DNA of 64,000 nt, taken from Pseudomonas sp. DY-1 (GTDB lineage Bacteria > Pseudomonadota > Gammaproteobacteria > Pseudomonadales > Pseudomonadaceae). Where the stretch lies: contig NZ_CP032616.1 of NCBI RefSeq assembly GCF_003626975.1, positions 5,742,001-5,806,000 on the forward strand, in the 5' to 3' direction. Numbering within the stretch: position 1 is the first letter of the stretch; each line of letters opens with the position of its first letter. A program made the translations under genes and the position numbers. The notes beneath the pieces were generated by a model that saw only the letters and a program-made list of their open reading frames with translations, did no database searches and was not told the origin of the DNA. Positions 55,894 to 64,000 of the stretch are shown here, piece by piece.

Positions 55894-56802
55894 ATGTCTT
55901 CAACCGCAGTCTTCGCCAAGGCCTCACCGCTGGACGCGCTGCAACGCTGGCTACCCAGGCTGGTGCTGGCGCCCAGTGTGCTGATCGTGCTGGTCGGGTT
56001 CTACGGCTACATCCTCTGGACCTTCCTGCTGTCCTTCACCAACTCGCGCTTCATGCCCAGCTACACGTTCGTCGGGCTGCAGCAGTACGAGCGCCTGCTG
56101 GGCAACGACCGCTGGTGGGTAGCGAGCCAGAACCTGCTGGTCTACGGCGGGATGTTCATCGGCATCAGCCTGGTGATCGGCGTGTTCCTGGCGGTACTGC
56201 TGGACCAGCGCATCCGCCGCGAGGGCTTCATCCGCACCGTCTACCTCTACCCCATGGCACTGTCGATGATCGTTACGGGCACCGCCTGGAAGTGGTTGCT
56301 CAACCCCGGCCTCGGCCTGGACAAGTTGCTGCGCGACTGGGGCTGGGAGGGCTTGCGCCTGGACTGGCTGGTGGACCCTGATCGCGTCGTCTATTGCCTG
56401 GTGATCGCTGCCGTGTGGCAGTCCTCGGGCTTCGTCATGGCGCTGTTCCTCGCCGGCCTGCGCGGGGTGGATCAGTCGATCATCCGCGCCGCCCAGGTGG
56501 ATGGGGCGAGCCTGCCGACCATCTATCTGCGCATCGTCCTGCCGAGCCTGCGTCCGGTGTTCTTCAGCGCGCTGATGATCCTCGCTCACATCGCCATCAA
56601 GAGCTTCGACCTGGTGGCGGCGATGACCGCCGGCGGCCCCGGCTATGCGTCCGACCTGCCGGCGATGTTCATGTACGCCCACACCTTCACCCGCGGCCAG
56701 ATGGGCCTCGGCGCCGCCAGCGCGATGCTCATGCTCGGCGCGGTGCTGGCGATCCTGGTGCCCTACCTGTACTCCGAACTGAGGAACAAGCGCCATGACT
56801 AG
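55894..56802 (+). CDS. gtsB: Glucose ABC transporter permease GtsB
   Basis: 302 residues from ATG 55894 (GAGGAG upstream; the open frame from 55795 runs through the REP and is not a start). Six membrane segments and the permease EAA loop (IRAAQVDGASLPTIYLRIVLPSL) are present. MalF-like, it pairs with GtsC to form the channel for glucose. It overlaps gtsC by 8 bp. Confidence 0.9.
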   Translation: MSSTAVFAKASPLDALQRWLPRLVLAPSVLIVLVGFYGYILWTFLLSFTNSRFMPSYTFVGLQQYERLLGNDRWWVASQNLLVYGGMFIGISLVIGVFLAVLLDQRIRREGFIRTVYLYPMALSMIVTGTAWKWLLNPGLGLDKLLRDWGWEGLRLDWLVDPDRVVYCLVIAAVWQSSGFVMALFLAGLRGVDQSIIRAAQVDGASLPTIYLRIVLPSLRPVFFSALMILAHIAIKSFDLVAAMTAGGPGYASDLPAMFMYAHTFTRGQMGLGAASAMLMLGAVLAILVPYLYSELRNKRHD

Positions 56803-57640
56803 CCTGGCCGGAAAACCCGCCTTCAGTTTCAGCCGCCTGGCCATCCACGCCACGCTGTTCGTTGCCTGCGCCGTCTACCTGGTGCCGCTGGTGGTGATGC
56901 TGCTGACCAGCTTCAAGACGCCGGACGACATCCGCACCGGCAACCTGCTGTCGCTGCCCGACGTGTTCACCCTGGTGGGCTGGGCCAAGGCCTGGGCCAG
57001 CGTCGGTGGCTACTTCTGGAACTCGGTGAAGATCACCGTGCCGGCGGTGATCATCTCGACCCTGCTCGGCGCGCTGAACGGCTACGTGCTGTCCATGTGG
57101 CGCTTCCGCGGATCGCAGCTGTTCTTCGGGCTGCTGCTGTTCGGCTGCTTCCTGCCGTTCCAGGTGGTGCTGCTGCCGGCGTCGTTCACCCTCGGCCAAT
57201 TCGGCCTGGCCAACACCACCGGTGGCCTGGTGCTGGTGCATGTGGTCTACGGCCTGGCCTTCACCACGCTGTTCTTCCGCAACTTCTACGTGAGCATCCC
57301 GAACGCCCTGGTGAGCGCGGCGCGGCTCGACGGGGCGGGCTTCTTCACCATCTTCGGGCGCATCCTGCTGCCCATGTCGGTGCCGACCATCATGGTCTGC
57401 CTGATCTGGCAGTTCACCCAGATCTGGAACGACTTCCTCTTCGGCGTGGTGTTCGCCAGCGGCGACACCCAGCCCATCACCGTGGCCCTGAACAACCTGG
57501 TGAACACCAGCACCGGAGCCAAGGAATACAACGTCGACATGGCCGCCGCGATGATCGCCGGCCTGCCCACCCTGCTGGTCTACGTGCTGGCCGGCAAATA
57601 CTTCCTGCGCGGGCTCACTGCCGGCGCTGTAAAAGGCTAG
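56795..57640 (+). CDS. gtsC: Glucose ABC transporter permease GtsC
   Basis: 281 residues, MalG-like, six membrane segments, EAA loop VSAARLDGAGFFTIFGRILLPM near residue 175, and the C-terminal LAGKYFLRGLTAGAVKG that ends typical MalG-type permeases. Starts inside the gtsB end (8-bp overlap) and is followed 11 bp later by the ATPase gene. Confidence 0.9.
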   Translation: MTSLAGKPAFSFSRLAIHATLFVACAVYLVPLVVMLLTSFKTPDDIRTGNLLSLPDVFTLVGWAKAWASVGGYFWNSVKITVPAVIISTLLGALNGYVLSMWRFRGSQLFFGLLLFGCFLPFQVVLLPASFTLGQFGLANTTGGLVLVHVVYGLAFTTLFFRNFYVSIPNALVSAARLDGAGFFTIFGRILLPMSVPTIMVCLIWQFTQIWNDFLFGVVFASGDTQPITVALNNLVNTSTGAKEYNVDMAAAMIAGLPTLLVYVLAGKYFLRGLTAGAVKG

Positions 57641-57651
57641 GAGTCGCACCC

Positions 57652-58800
57652 ATGGCAACCCTCGAACTGCGCAACGTCAACAAGTCCTACGGCAGCGGTC
57701 TGGCGGACACCCTGAAGAACATCGAGCTGTCCATCGACTCCGGCGAGTTCCTGATCCTCGTCGGCCCCTCGGGCTGCGGCAAATCCACCTTGATGAACTG
57801 CATCGCCGGGCTGGAGAGCATCAGCGGTGGCGCGATCATGGTCGACGGCCAGGACATCAGCGGCATGAGCCCCAAGGATCGGGACATCGCCATGGTGTTC
57901 CAGTCCTACGCCCTGTACCCGACCATGAACGTGCGCGAGAACATCGCCTTCGGCCTGAAGATCCGCAAGATGCCGGCGGCCGATATCGACGCCGAGGTAG
58001 CGCGCGTGGCCAAGCTGCTGCAGATCGAGCACCTGTTGCAGCGCAAGCCGGGTCAGCTCTCCGGTGGCCAGCAACAGCGCGTGGCCATGGGCCGGGCGCT
58101 GGCGCGGCGGCCGAAGATCTATCTGTTCGACGAGCCGCTGTCGAACCTCGACGCCAAGCTGCGGGTGGAGATGCGCACCGAGATCAAGCTGATGCACCAG
58201 CGGCTCAATACCACCACCGTCTATGTTACCCATGACCAGATCGAGGCCATGACCCTGGGCGACAAGGTAGCGGTGATGAAGGACGGCATCATCCAGCAGT
58301 TCGGCACCCCGCAGCAGATCTACAACGACCCGGCCAACCTCTTCGTCGCCGGCTTCATGGGCTCGCCGCCGATGAACTTCATCCCCCTGCGCCTGCAGCG
58401 CCGTGACGGCCGCCTGGTGGGCCTGCTGGACAGCGCCGACGGCCACTGCGAGCTGCCCCTGGGCGACGCCGATGGCGATCTGGAAGGGCGTGAACTGATC
58501 CTCGGCGTTCGGCCTGAGCAGATCCTGGTCGGCGCCAGCGACCTGCCCGCCATTCGTGCCGAAGTGCAGGTCCTGGAGCCAACCGGCCCGGACACGTTGG
58601 CCTTCGTAGAGATCAACCAGACCAAGGTCTGCTGCCGCCTGGCCCCCGATGCCCCGGTGCGCGTGGGCGACACCCTCGACCTGCAGTTCGCGCCCGACAA
58701 GGTGCTGCTGTTCGACGCGCAAAGCGGCGAGCGGCTGCGTGCACCGGGAAAGGCGGCATGCCCTGAGCGCGCCAAGGTGGCACGCCTGAAGGGCATGTAG
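57652..58800 (+). CDS. gtsD: Glucose ABC transporter ATPase GtsD (MalK-like)
   Basis: 382 residues from ATG 57652. Walker A GPSGCGKST at 38-46, Q-loop FQSYALYP, signature LSGGQQQRVAMGRAL, Walker B IYLFDEPLSNLDAKL, His-loop VYVTHDQ; the C-terminal TOBE domain follows (GVRPEQILVG). It energises GtsBC. The last 20-odd residues (APGKAACPERAKVARLKGM) are an odd basic extension, and its stop codon TAG is the start of a REP arm, suggesting the repeat changed the C-terminus. Confidence 0.9.
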   Translation: MATLELRNVNKSYGSGLADTLKNIELSIDSGEFLILVGPSGCGKSTLMNCIAGLESISGGAIMVDGQDISGMSPKDRDIAMVFQSYALYPTMNVRENIAFGLKIRKMPAADIDAEVARVAKLLQIEHLLQRKPGQLSGGQQQRVAMGRALARRPKIYLFDEPLSNLDAKLRVEMRTEIKLMHQRLNTTTVYVTHDQIEAMTLGDKVAVMKDGIIQQFGTPQQIYNDPANLFVAGFMGSPPMNFIPLRLQRRDGRLVGLLDSADGHCELPLGDADGDLEGRELILGVRPEQILVGASDLPAIRAEVQVLEPTGPDTLAFVEINQTKVCCRLAPDAPVRVGDTLDLQFAPDKVLLFDAQSGERLRAPGKAACPERAKVARLKGM

Positions 58801-58864
58801 GAGCGAGCTTGCTCGCGAGAGGCTGGCACGGAGCCGGGTTGTTCGCGAGCAAGCTCGCTCCTAC
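58798..58864. repeat. REP element overlapping the gtsD stop codon
   Basis: GTAGGAGCGAGCTTGCTCGC and the answering GCGAGCAAGCTCGCTCCTAC pair as 22-bp arms with one difference around a 23-bp centre. The TAG in the left arm is the stop of gtsD. Confidence 0.8.
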
Positions 58865-58904
58865 CAGCGCACCGCGTAAACGATCCATCGCAACACAACA
58901 ATAA

Positions 58905-60143
<1,239 letters not shown>

Positions 60144-60155
60144 CCGGGAACGACG

Positions 60156-61058
60156 ATGGCCGCCGGTGAAATCCGCCGTCGCGGGCCGTGCCTGGTGAAG
60201 GCGGGAGAGGGTGCTGACCATCCCCTTGCCGGCCTGTTGCGTCCGGCGAATGGGCAACCCTTTCGCTGGACCGAGCACCAGGGGCGCGAGCTGCTGCTCG
60301 TTGAGCACCCGCGCTGTTCGGCGGTGTTCAGCCGCCAGGGCGGCCAGTTGCTGCACTTCCAGCCATCCGGCGAACGTCCGTTGCTCTGGTGTGCAGCGCG
60401 TTGGCCGCGCATCGGTGCCATTCGTGGCGGCGTGCCGGTCTGCTGGCCGTGGTTCGGTCGTCACCCCATGGAAGGTGGCTGGCCGCACCACGGTTGGGCG
60501 AGGCTGTCGGATTGGCGACTTATCCACAAAGAAGCCGATACCGACGGCGTGCGCCTGAACTGGCGTCTCGACCTGCACGACTGGCAGGTGGAGCTGGTGG
60601 TCGAGCTGGGCGAGCGTATGAGTCTGCAATTGGTCACCCGTCACCGTGACAGCGAGCCTTGCGTGCTCAGCCACGCGTTGCATGCCTATTGGCGAGTCAG
60701 CGATGTGGCGCGGGTCGGGTTGCTGGGGCTGGACGGCGCCGAAGGTCGCGACCTGCTGAGCCGCGAGGCGTGCCGGCAGGAGGGTGAACTACGGGTGATC
60801 GACGGCTGCCACACGGTGTTCCAGCGCGGCGGCCGGGTGCGGATTCAGGACGCCGGGTGGCAGCGGCGGTTGTGCATCGAGGGTGGGAGTAATCCTGGCA
60901 CCGTGGTCTGGCATCCCGGCAGCCGGCCCTTGGCGGAAGTCAGCTGGTCGGAAGGGCTTGGCTTTCTCTCGGTACAGGGAGCGGCCTGTGGTGAGGACAG
61001 TGTGGAACTGGCGGCGGGGGAGGAGGCGCGGCTGAGTTTGAAGGCGTGGGTGGGGTGA
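60156..61058 (+). CDS. D-hexose-6-phosphate mutarotase (aldose 1-epimerase family)
   Basis: 300 residues. The YeaD-like pattern is IRGGVPVCWPWFGRHP ... HHGWARLSDW, then LSHALHAYWRVSDV and VWHPGSRPLAEVSWSEGLGFLSVQGA, with the catalytic His (HHG, LSHALHAY) and Glu. It interconverts alpha and beta glucose-6-phosphate, feeding Zwf. It is 12 bp after the porin and is the usual last gene of the gts operon. Confidence 0.85.
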   Translation: MAAGEIRRRGPCLVKAGEGADHPLAGLLRPANGQPFRWTEHQGRELLLVEHPRCSAVFSRQGGQLLHFQPSGERPLLWCAARWPRIGAIRGGVPVCWPWFGRHPMEGGWPHHGWARLSDWRLIHKEADTDGVRLNWRLDLHDWQVELVVELGERMSLQLVTRHRDSEPCVLSHALHAYWRVSDVARVGLLGLDGAEGRDLLSREACRQEGELRVIDGCHTVFQRGGRVRIQDAGWQRRLCIEGGSNPGTVVWHPGSRPLAEVSWSEGLGFLSVQGAACGEDSVELAAGEEARLSLKAWVG

Positions 61059-61085
61059 TCGGGGGCGGGCCTGGCCGCTAGAGGT

Positions 61086-61180
61086 GTAGGGGCGAATTCA
61101 TTCGTCAAGCAGGCCAAAGGTCTGCCCCCGGCTTCCCTCGGGGCCGCTGCGCGACCCTTGGCGAATGAATTCGCCCCTAC
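61086..61180. repeat. REP-like repeat with perfect 19-bp arms
   Basis: GTAGGGGCGAATTCATTCG (61086-61104) is exactly mirrored by 61162-61180. The centre includes AGGCCAAAGGTCTGCCCC and GGCCGCTGCGCGACCC. It sits between the convergent mutarotase and hexR genes and may act as a bidirectional terminator. Related copies lie at 12797 and 48036. Confidence 0.8.
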
Positions 61181-61207
61181 AAGGAGGAGTCGGGACGCTT
61201 CAATCAA

Positions 61208-62077
61208 TCAGCTCGGCTCCTCATCCGCCGGATAGCGGCTGGCGTTGAGGCTTTCCTTGATCTTGCGCAGGTGTGGCTGAAAGTCGACGCCGCGGCGCAG
61301 GGTCATGCCGGTGGCGAGCACGTCCAGCACGGTGAGCTGGATGATGCGCGAGGTCATTGGCATGTAGATGTCGGTGTCTTCCGGCAGGGGAATGTCCAGG
61401 CTCAGGGTGCTGGCCTTGGCCAGCGGCGAGTTGGCTGCCGTGAGACCGAGTACCGATGCGCCATTCTGCCGTGCCAGGCGTGCCGCCTCCACCAGCTCGC
61501 GGGTGCGGCCGGTGTAGGAAATGATCACGAAGAGGTCGCCGGTATGCGCCACCGACGCCAGCATCCGTTGCATCAACACGTCGGAGTGGGCCGACACCGC
61601 GAGGTTGAAGCGGAAGAACTTGTGCTGGGCGTCCAGGGCCACCGAGGCCGAGGCGCCCAGGCCGAAGAAGTGGATCTGCCGGGCCTGGATCATCAGGTCC
61701 ACCGCGCGGCTGATCAGTTGTGGGTCGAGGCTCTGCAGGGCGCTGTCCAGGGAGGCAATGGCACTGCCGAAGATCTTCCGCGTGTAGGCCTCGGGGCCAT
61801 CGTCGGCGGACACCGCCTGGCTCACGTAAGCGGCACCGCTGGCCAGGCTCTGGGCCAGTTGCATCTTGAGTTCGGGGTAGCCGTTGACGCCGAAGGAGCG
61901 GCAGAAGCGGTTCACCGTCGGTTCGCTGACCTGCGCGGCCTGGGCCAGTGCGGCAATGCTGTAGCGGGTGGCCTGCTGCGGGTCGCGCAGGATGACTTCG
62001 GCGACCTTGCGCTCGGCCTTGTTGAGTTCGTCGAGGCGGTTCTGGATCTGCTCCAGCAGGTTGTGCACGCGGTCCAT
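61208..62077 (-). CDS. hexR: HexR transcriptional repressor of hexose metabolism
   Basis: 289 residues from ATG 62077 ([30 protein letters not shown]). The RpiR-type helix-turn-helix ([25 protein letters not shown]) is followed by a SIS sugar-phosphate domain ([45 protein letters not shown]). KDPG is the known inducer. It is divergent from zwf with the HexR palindrome between them, so it represses zwf and edd. Confidence 0.93.
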   Translation of the reverse strand: MDRVHNLLEQIQNRLDELNKAERKVAEVILRDPQQATRYSIAALAQAAQVSEPTVNRFCRSFGVNGYPELKMQLAQSLASGAAYVSQAVSADDGPEAYTRKIFGSAIASLDSALQSLDPQLISRAVDLMIQARQIHFFGLGASASVALDAQHKFFRFNLAVSAHSDVLMQRMLASVAHTGDLFVIISYTGRTRELVEAARLARQNGASVLGLTAANSPLAKASTLSLDIPLPEDTDIYMPMTSRIIQLTVLDVLATGMTLRRGVDFQPHLRKIKESLNASRYPADEEPS

Positions 62078-62165
62078 TGGGATTCCTGGGAAGGGGCCTG
62101 CAATCGGTGGCCTATCGTACTGAGCGCATCCAGGCTGAGCCACCGCAATCTCGCATGTTGAGAAA

Positions 62166-62180
62166 TGTAGTTTTATTACA
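62166..62180. promoter_or_regulatory. HexR operator upstream of zwf
   Basis: TGTA-N7-TACA (TGTAGTTTTATTACA), a palindrome matching the known HexR box, 71 bp before the zwf start and 89 bp before hexR. It could control both divergent genes. Confidence 0.75.
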
Positions 62181-62250
62181 ACATTTTGTCTTGCTGTAAC
62201 GCTTAACTGGGTGTATTCATAAGCTTATGTTTGATAGAAGAACAAATATT

Positions 62251-63720
62251 ATGACCTCGCAACCTGTCGAACCCTGCACCCTGGCCCTCTTCGGCGGCCT
62301 GGGTGATCTGGCACTGCGCAAACTGTTTCCTGCGCTCTATCAACTGGACCGCGCCGGCCTGCTGCCGGCCGATACGCGCATCCTCGCCCTGGGGCGCGAG
62401 AACGGCGAACCCGCCTCGCATATCGCCGCCATTGGCGATCACCTGCGCCGCTACGTGCCGGCTATCGAAGTGGAGGAGGGCGCGGTACAGCGCTTCCTGG
62501 CGCGACTCGATTACCTGACCATGGACTTCCTCGACGCCAGCGCCTATCCGGCCCTGGCCGACAAGCTGGGGCCGGTTGCCCGGCTGATCGCCTACTTCGC
62601 CACGCCGGCCGCCGTGTACGGCGCCATCTGCGCGGGCCTTGCCGTCACGGGACTGGCCGAGCGCACCCGCGTCGTGCTGGAGAAGCCCATCGGCCACGAC
62701 CTGGAATCCTCCCGTGCGGTGAATGACGCCGTGGCGGCGCACTTCCCGGAGAACCGCACCTACCGGATCGACCATTACCTGGGCAAGGAGACGGTGCAGA
62801 ACCTGATTGCCCTGCGTTTTGCCAATAGCCTGTTCGAGACCCAGTGGAACCAGCACCACATCTCCCACGTGGAAATCACCGTGGCCGAGCAAGTGGGCAT
62901 CGAAGGTCGCTGGGGCTACTTCGACCAGGCCGGCCAACTGCGCGACATGATCCAGAACCACCTGCTGCAACTGCTCTGCCTGATCGCCATGGACCCGCCC
63001 AGCGACCTCTCCGCAGACAGCATCCGCGACGAGAAGGTGAAGGTGCTGAAAGCCCTGGCGCCCATCGCCCAGCAGCAGCTTGGCCAGCAAGTGGTACGCG
63101 GCCAGTACGTGACCGGCAACATCCTCGGCAAGACGGTGCCCGGCTACCTCGAAGAGGAGAACGCCAACACCCACAGCGACACCGAGACCTTCGTTGCCCT
63201 GCGTGCCGAAATCCGCAACTGGCGCTGGTCCGGCGTGCCCTTCTACCTGCGTACCGGCAAGCGCATGCCGCAGAAGCTTTCGCAGATCGTCATACACTTC
63301 AAGGAACCGCCGCACTACATCTTCGCCCCCGAGCAGCGGCCGCTGATCAGCAACCGTCTGATCATCCGCCTGCAGCCGGACGAAGGCATTTCCCTGCAGG
63401 TGATGACCAAGGACCAGGGCCTGGACAAGGGCATGCAGCTGCGCAGCGACCCGTTGCAGCTGAGTTTCTCCAACACCTACCGCAGCGCGCGGATTCCAGA
63501 TGCCTACGAGCGGTTGCTGCTGGAAGTGATGAAGGGCAACCAGAACCTCTTCGTGCGCAAGGATGAAATCGAGTACGCCTGGAAGTGGTGCGACCAGCTG
63601 ATCGCCGGATGGCGCCAGCAGGGCGACGCACCCAAGCCCTACGCGGCGGGAACCTGGGGGCCGGTGGCCTCCATCGCATTGATCACCCGTGATGGCAGGA
63701 GCTGGTATGGCGATCTGTAA
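62251..63720 (+). CDS. zwf: Glucose-6-phosphate 1-dehydrogenase
   Basis: 489 residues if ATG 62251 (MTSQPVEPC) is the start; an upstream ATG at 62227 gives eight extra residues, and neither has a strong ribosome site. The NAD(P) Rossmann motif [19 protein letters not shown] is at 14-32 and the catalytic RIDHYLGKE at 172-180 (His174 and neighbours). GTRKR-like [11 protein letters not shown] binds glucose-6-phosphate. It oxidises glucose-6-phosphate to 6-phosphogluconolactone for the Entner-Doudoroff route and is controlled by HexR. It overlaps pgl by 14 bp. Confidence 0.95.
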   Translation: MTSQPVEPCTLALFGGLGDLALRKLFPALYQLDRAGLLPADTRILALGRENGEPASHIAAIGDHLRRYVPAIEVEEGAVQRFLARLDYLTMDFLDASAYPALADKLGPVARLIAYFATPAAVYGAICAGLAVTGLAERTRVVLEKPIGHDLESSRAVNDAVAAHFPENRTYRIDHYLGKETVQNLIALRFANSLFETQWNQHHISHVEITVAEQVGIEGRWGYFDQAGQLRDMIQNHLLQLLCLIAMDPPSDLSADSIRDEKVKVLKALAPIAQQQLGQQVVRGQYVTGNILGKTVPGYLEEENANTHSDTETFVALRAEIRNWRWSGVPFYLRTGKRMPQKLSQIVIHFKEPPHYIFAPEQRPLISNRLIIRLQPDEGISLQVMTKDQGLDKGMQLRSDPLQLSFSNTYRSARIPDAYERLLLEVMKGNQNLFVRKDEIEYAWKWCDQLIAGWRQQGDAPKPYAAGTWGPVASIALITRDGRSWYGDL

Positions 63721-64000
63721 TCTCGACCTGCCGACGCAGGTCACCGGGCTCAGCCTCGGCAGCCCTGAACAACTGGCCGGTGAACTGGCCATCACCGTGG
63801 CCAATGCCCTGCGCGTGGCCATCGAATCCCGCAATGCGGCCGTGCTGGTGGTATCCGGTGGACGCAGCCCGGTGGCCTTCTTCGAGCGGCTCTGCGCGCA
63901 GACGCTGGACTGGTCGAAGGTGACCGTCAGCCTGGCCGACGAGCGTTTCGTGCCAGTCAGCCACCCCGACAGCAACGAAGGCTTGGTGCGCCGCCATTTG
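63707..64000 (+). CDS. pgl: 6-phosphogluconolactonase, 5' part (cut by window edge)
   Basis: 98 codons from ATG 63707 remain open to the edge. The sequence [19 protein letters not shown] ... [24 protein letters not shown] is the classic Pgl/DevB pattern, including the conserved DERF-VP active-site segment. It hydrolyses the Zwf product to 6-phosphogluconate, substrate of Edd. It starts inside the zwf end (14-bp overlap), and eda is expected next outside the window. Confidence 0.93.
   Translation, partial: MAICNLDLPTQVTGLSLGSPEQLAGELAITVANALRVAIESRNAAVLVVSGGRSPVAFFERLCAQTLDWSKVTVSLADERFVPVSHPDSNEGLVRRHL

Overview
The window is a GC-rich bacterial chromosome segment that reads as Pseudomonas sensu lato. 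The main support is the right end, which carries the Pseudomonas Entner-Doudoroff/glucose-uptake block in its usual order: edd-glk-gltR-gtrS-gtsABCD-porin-mutarotase, then hexR divergent from zwf-pgl. REP-like inverted repeats of the Pseudomonas type are scattered through the window. No tRNA, rRNA, CRISPR array, IS element or integrase was recognised.

Layout. (1) 1-3533: the end of an aldehyde dehydrogenase, a 57-aa membrane peptide, an NCS1 permease and a GMC oxidoreductase, probably an import-and-oxidise pathway. (2) 3811-12001: single genes, namely a secreted alpha/beta hydrolase, a duplicated-domain CAP protein, an OhrR-like MarR regulator with a cupin gene and two matching palindromic operators, an EAL protein, DinB, LysR, and a Kef-type antiporter. 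(3) 12104-17229: two YcaC-like hydrolases flanking a Tat-exported amidohydrolase and an ABM-domain membrane protein, with a divergent LysR gene. (4) 17265-44284: about 27 kb of 20 minus-strand genes, nearly all touching or overlapping, encoding a contractile injection system (eCIS): sheath, tube, Zn-ribbon baseplate-type protein, Pro-rich protein, DUF4255 cap, AAA+ ATPase, tube-initiator/LysM/hub/spike/PAAR/gp25, two J-type baseplate proteins, tail protein I, a giant beta-helix protein and three cargo-like proteins. (5) 44285-46287: leader and divergent RfaH-like antiterminator gene, then an AT-rich, decayed stretch. (6) 46288-48868: ppk2, a truncated lytic transglycosylase, a YbjQ protein, ohr and a small secreted peptide. 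(7) 49122-64000: the glucose/ED block.

How the parts work together. The most interesting signal is regulatory. The eCIS operon leader contains, on the transcribed strand, an exact 11-base match to the RfaH-recruiting ops consensus (44488-44498), and the divergently adjacent gene encodes an RfaH/NusG paralogue. This suggests a dedicated antiterminator-ops pair controlling a long phage-tail-like operon. At the other end, three consecutive cargo-like proteins share one CxCGGxCPxC motif near residue 40, although one of them lacks the DUF4157 domain. The motif is therefore a candidate loading tag for a cargo set that includes an L,D-transpeptidase-like domain and an M35-like zinc peptidase. No tape measure or conventional tail fibre is recognisable. 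In the glucose block, HexR-type palindromes precede edd and zwf, and the outer-membrane porin is of LamB type rather than the expected OprB.
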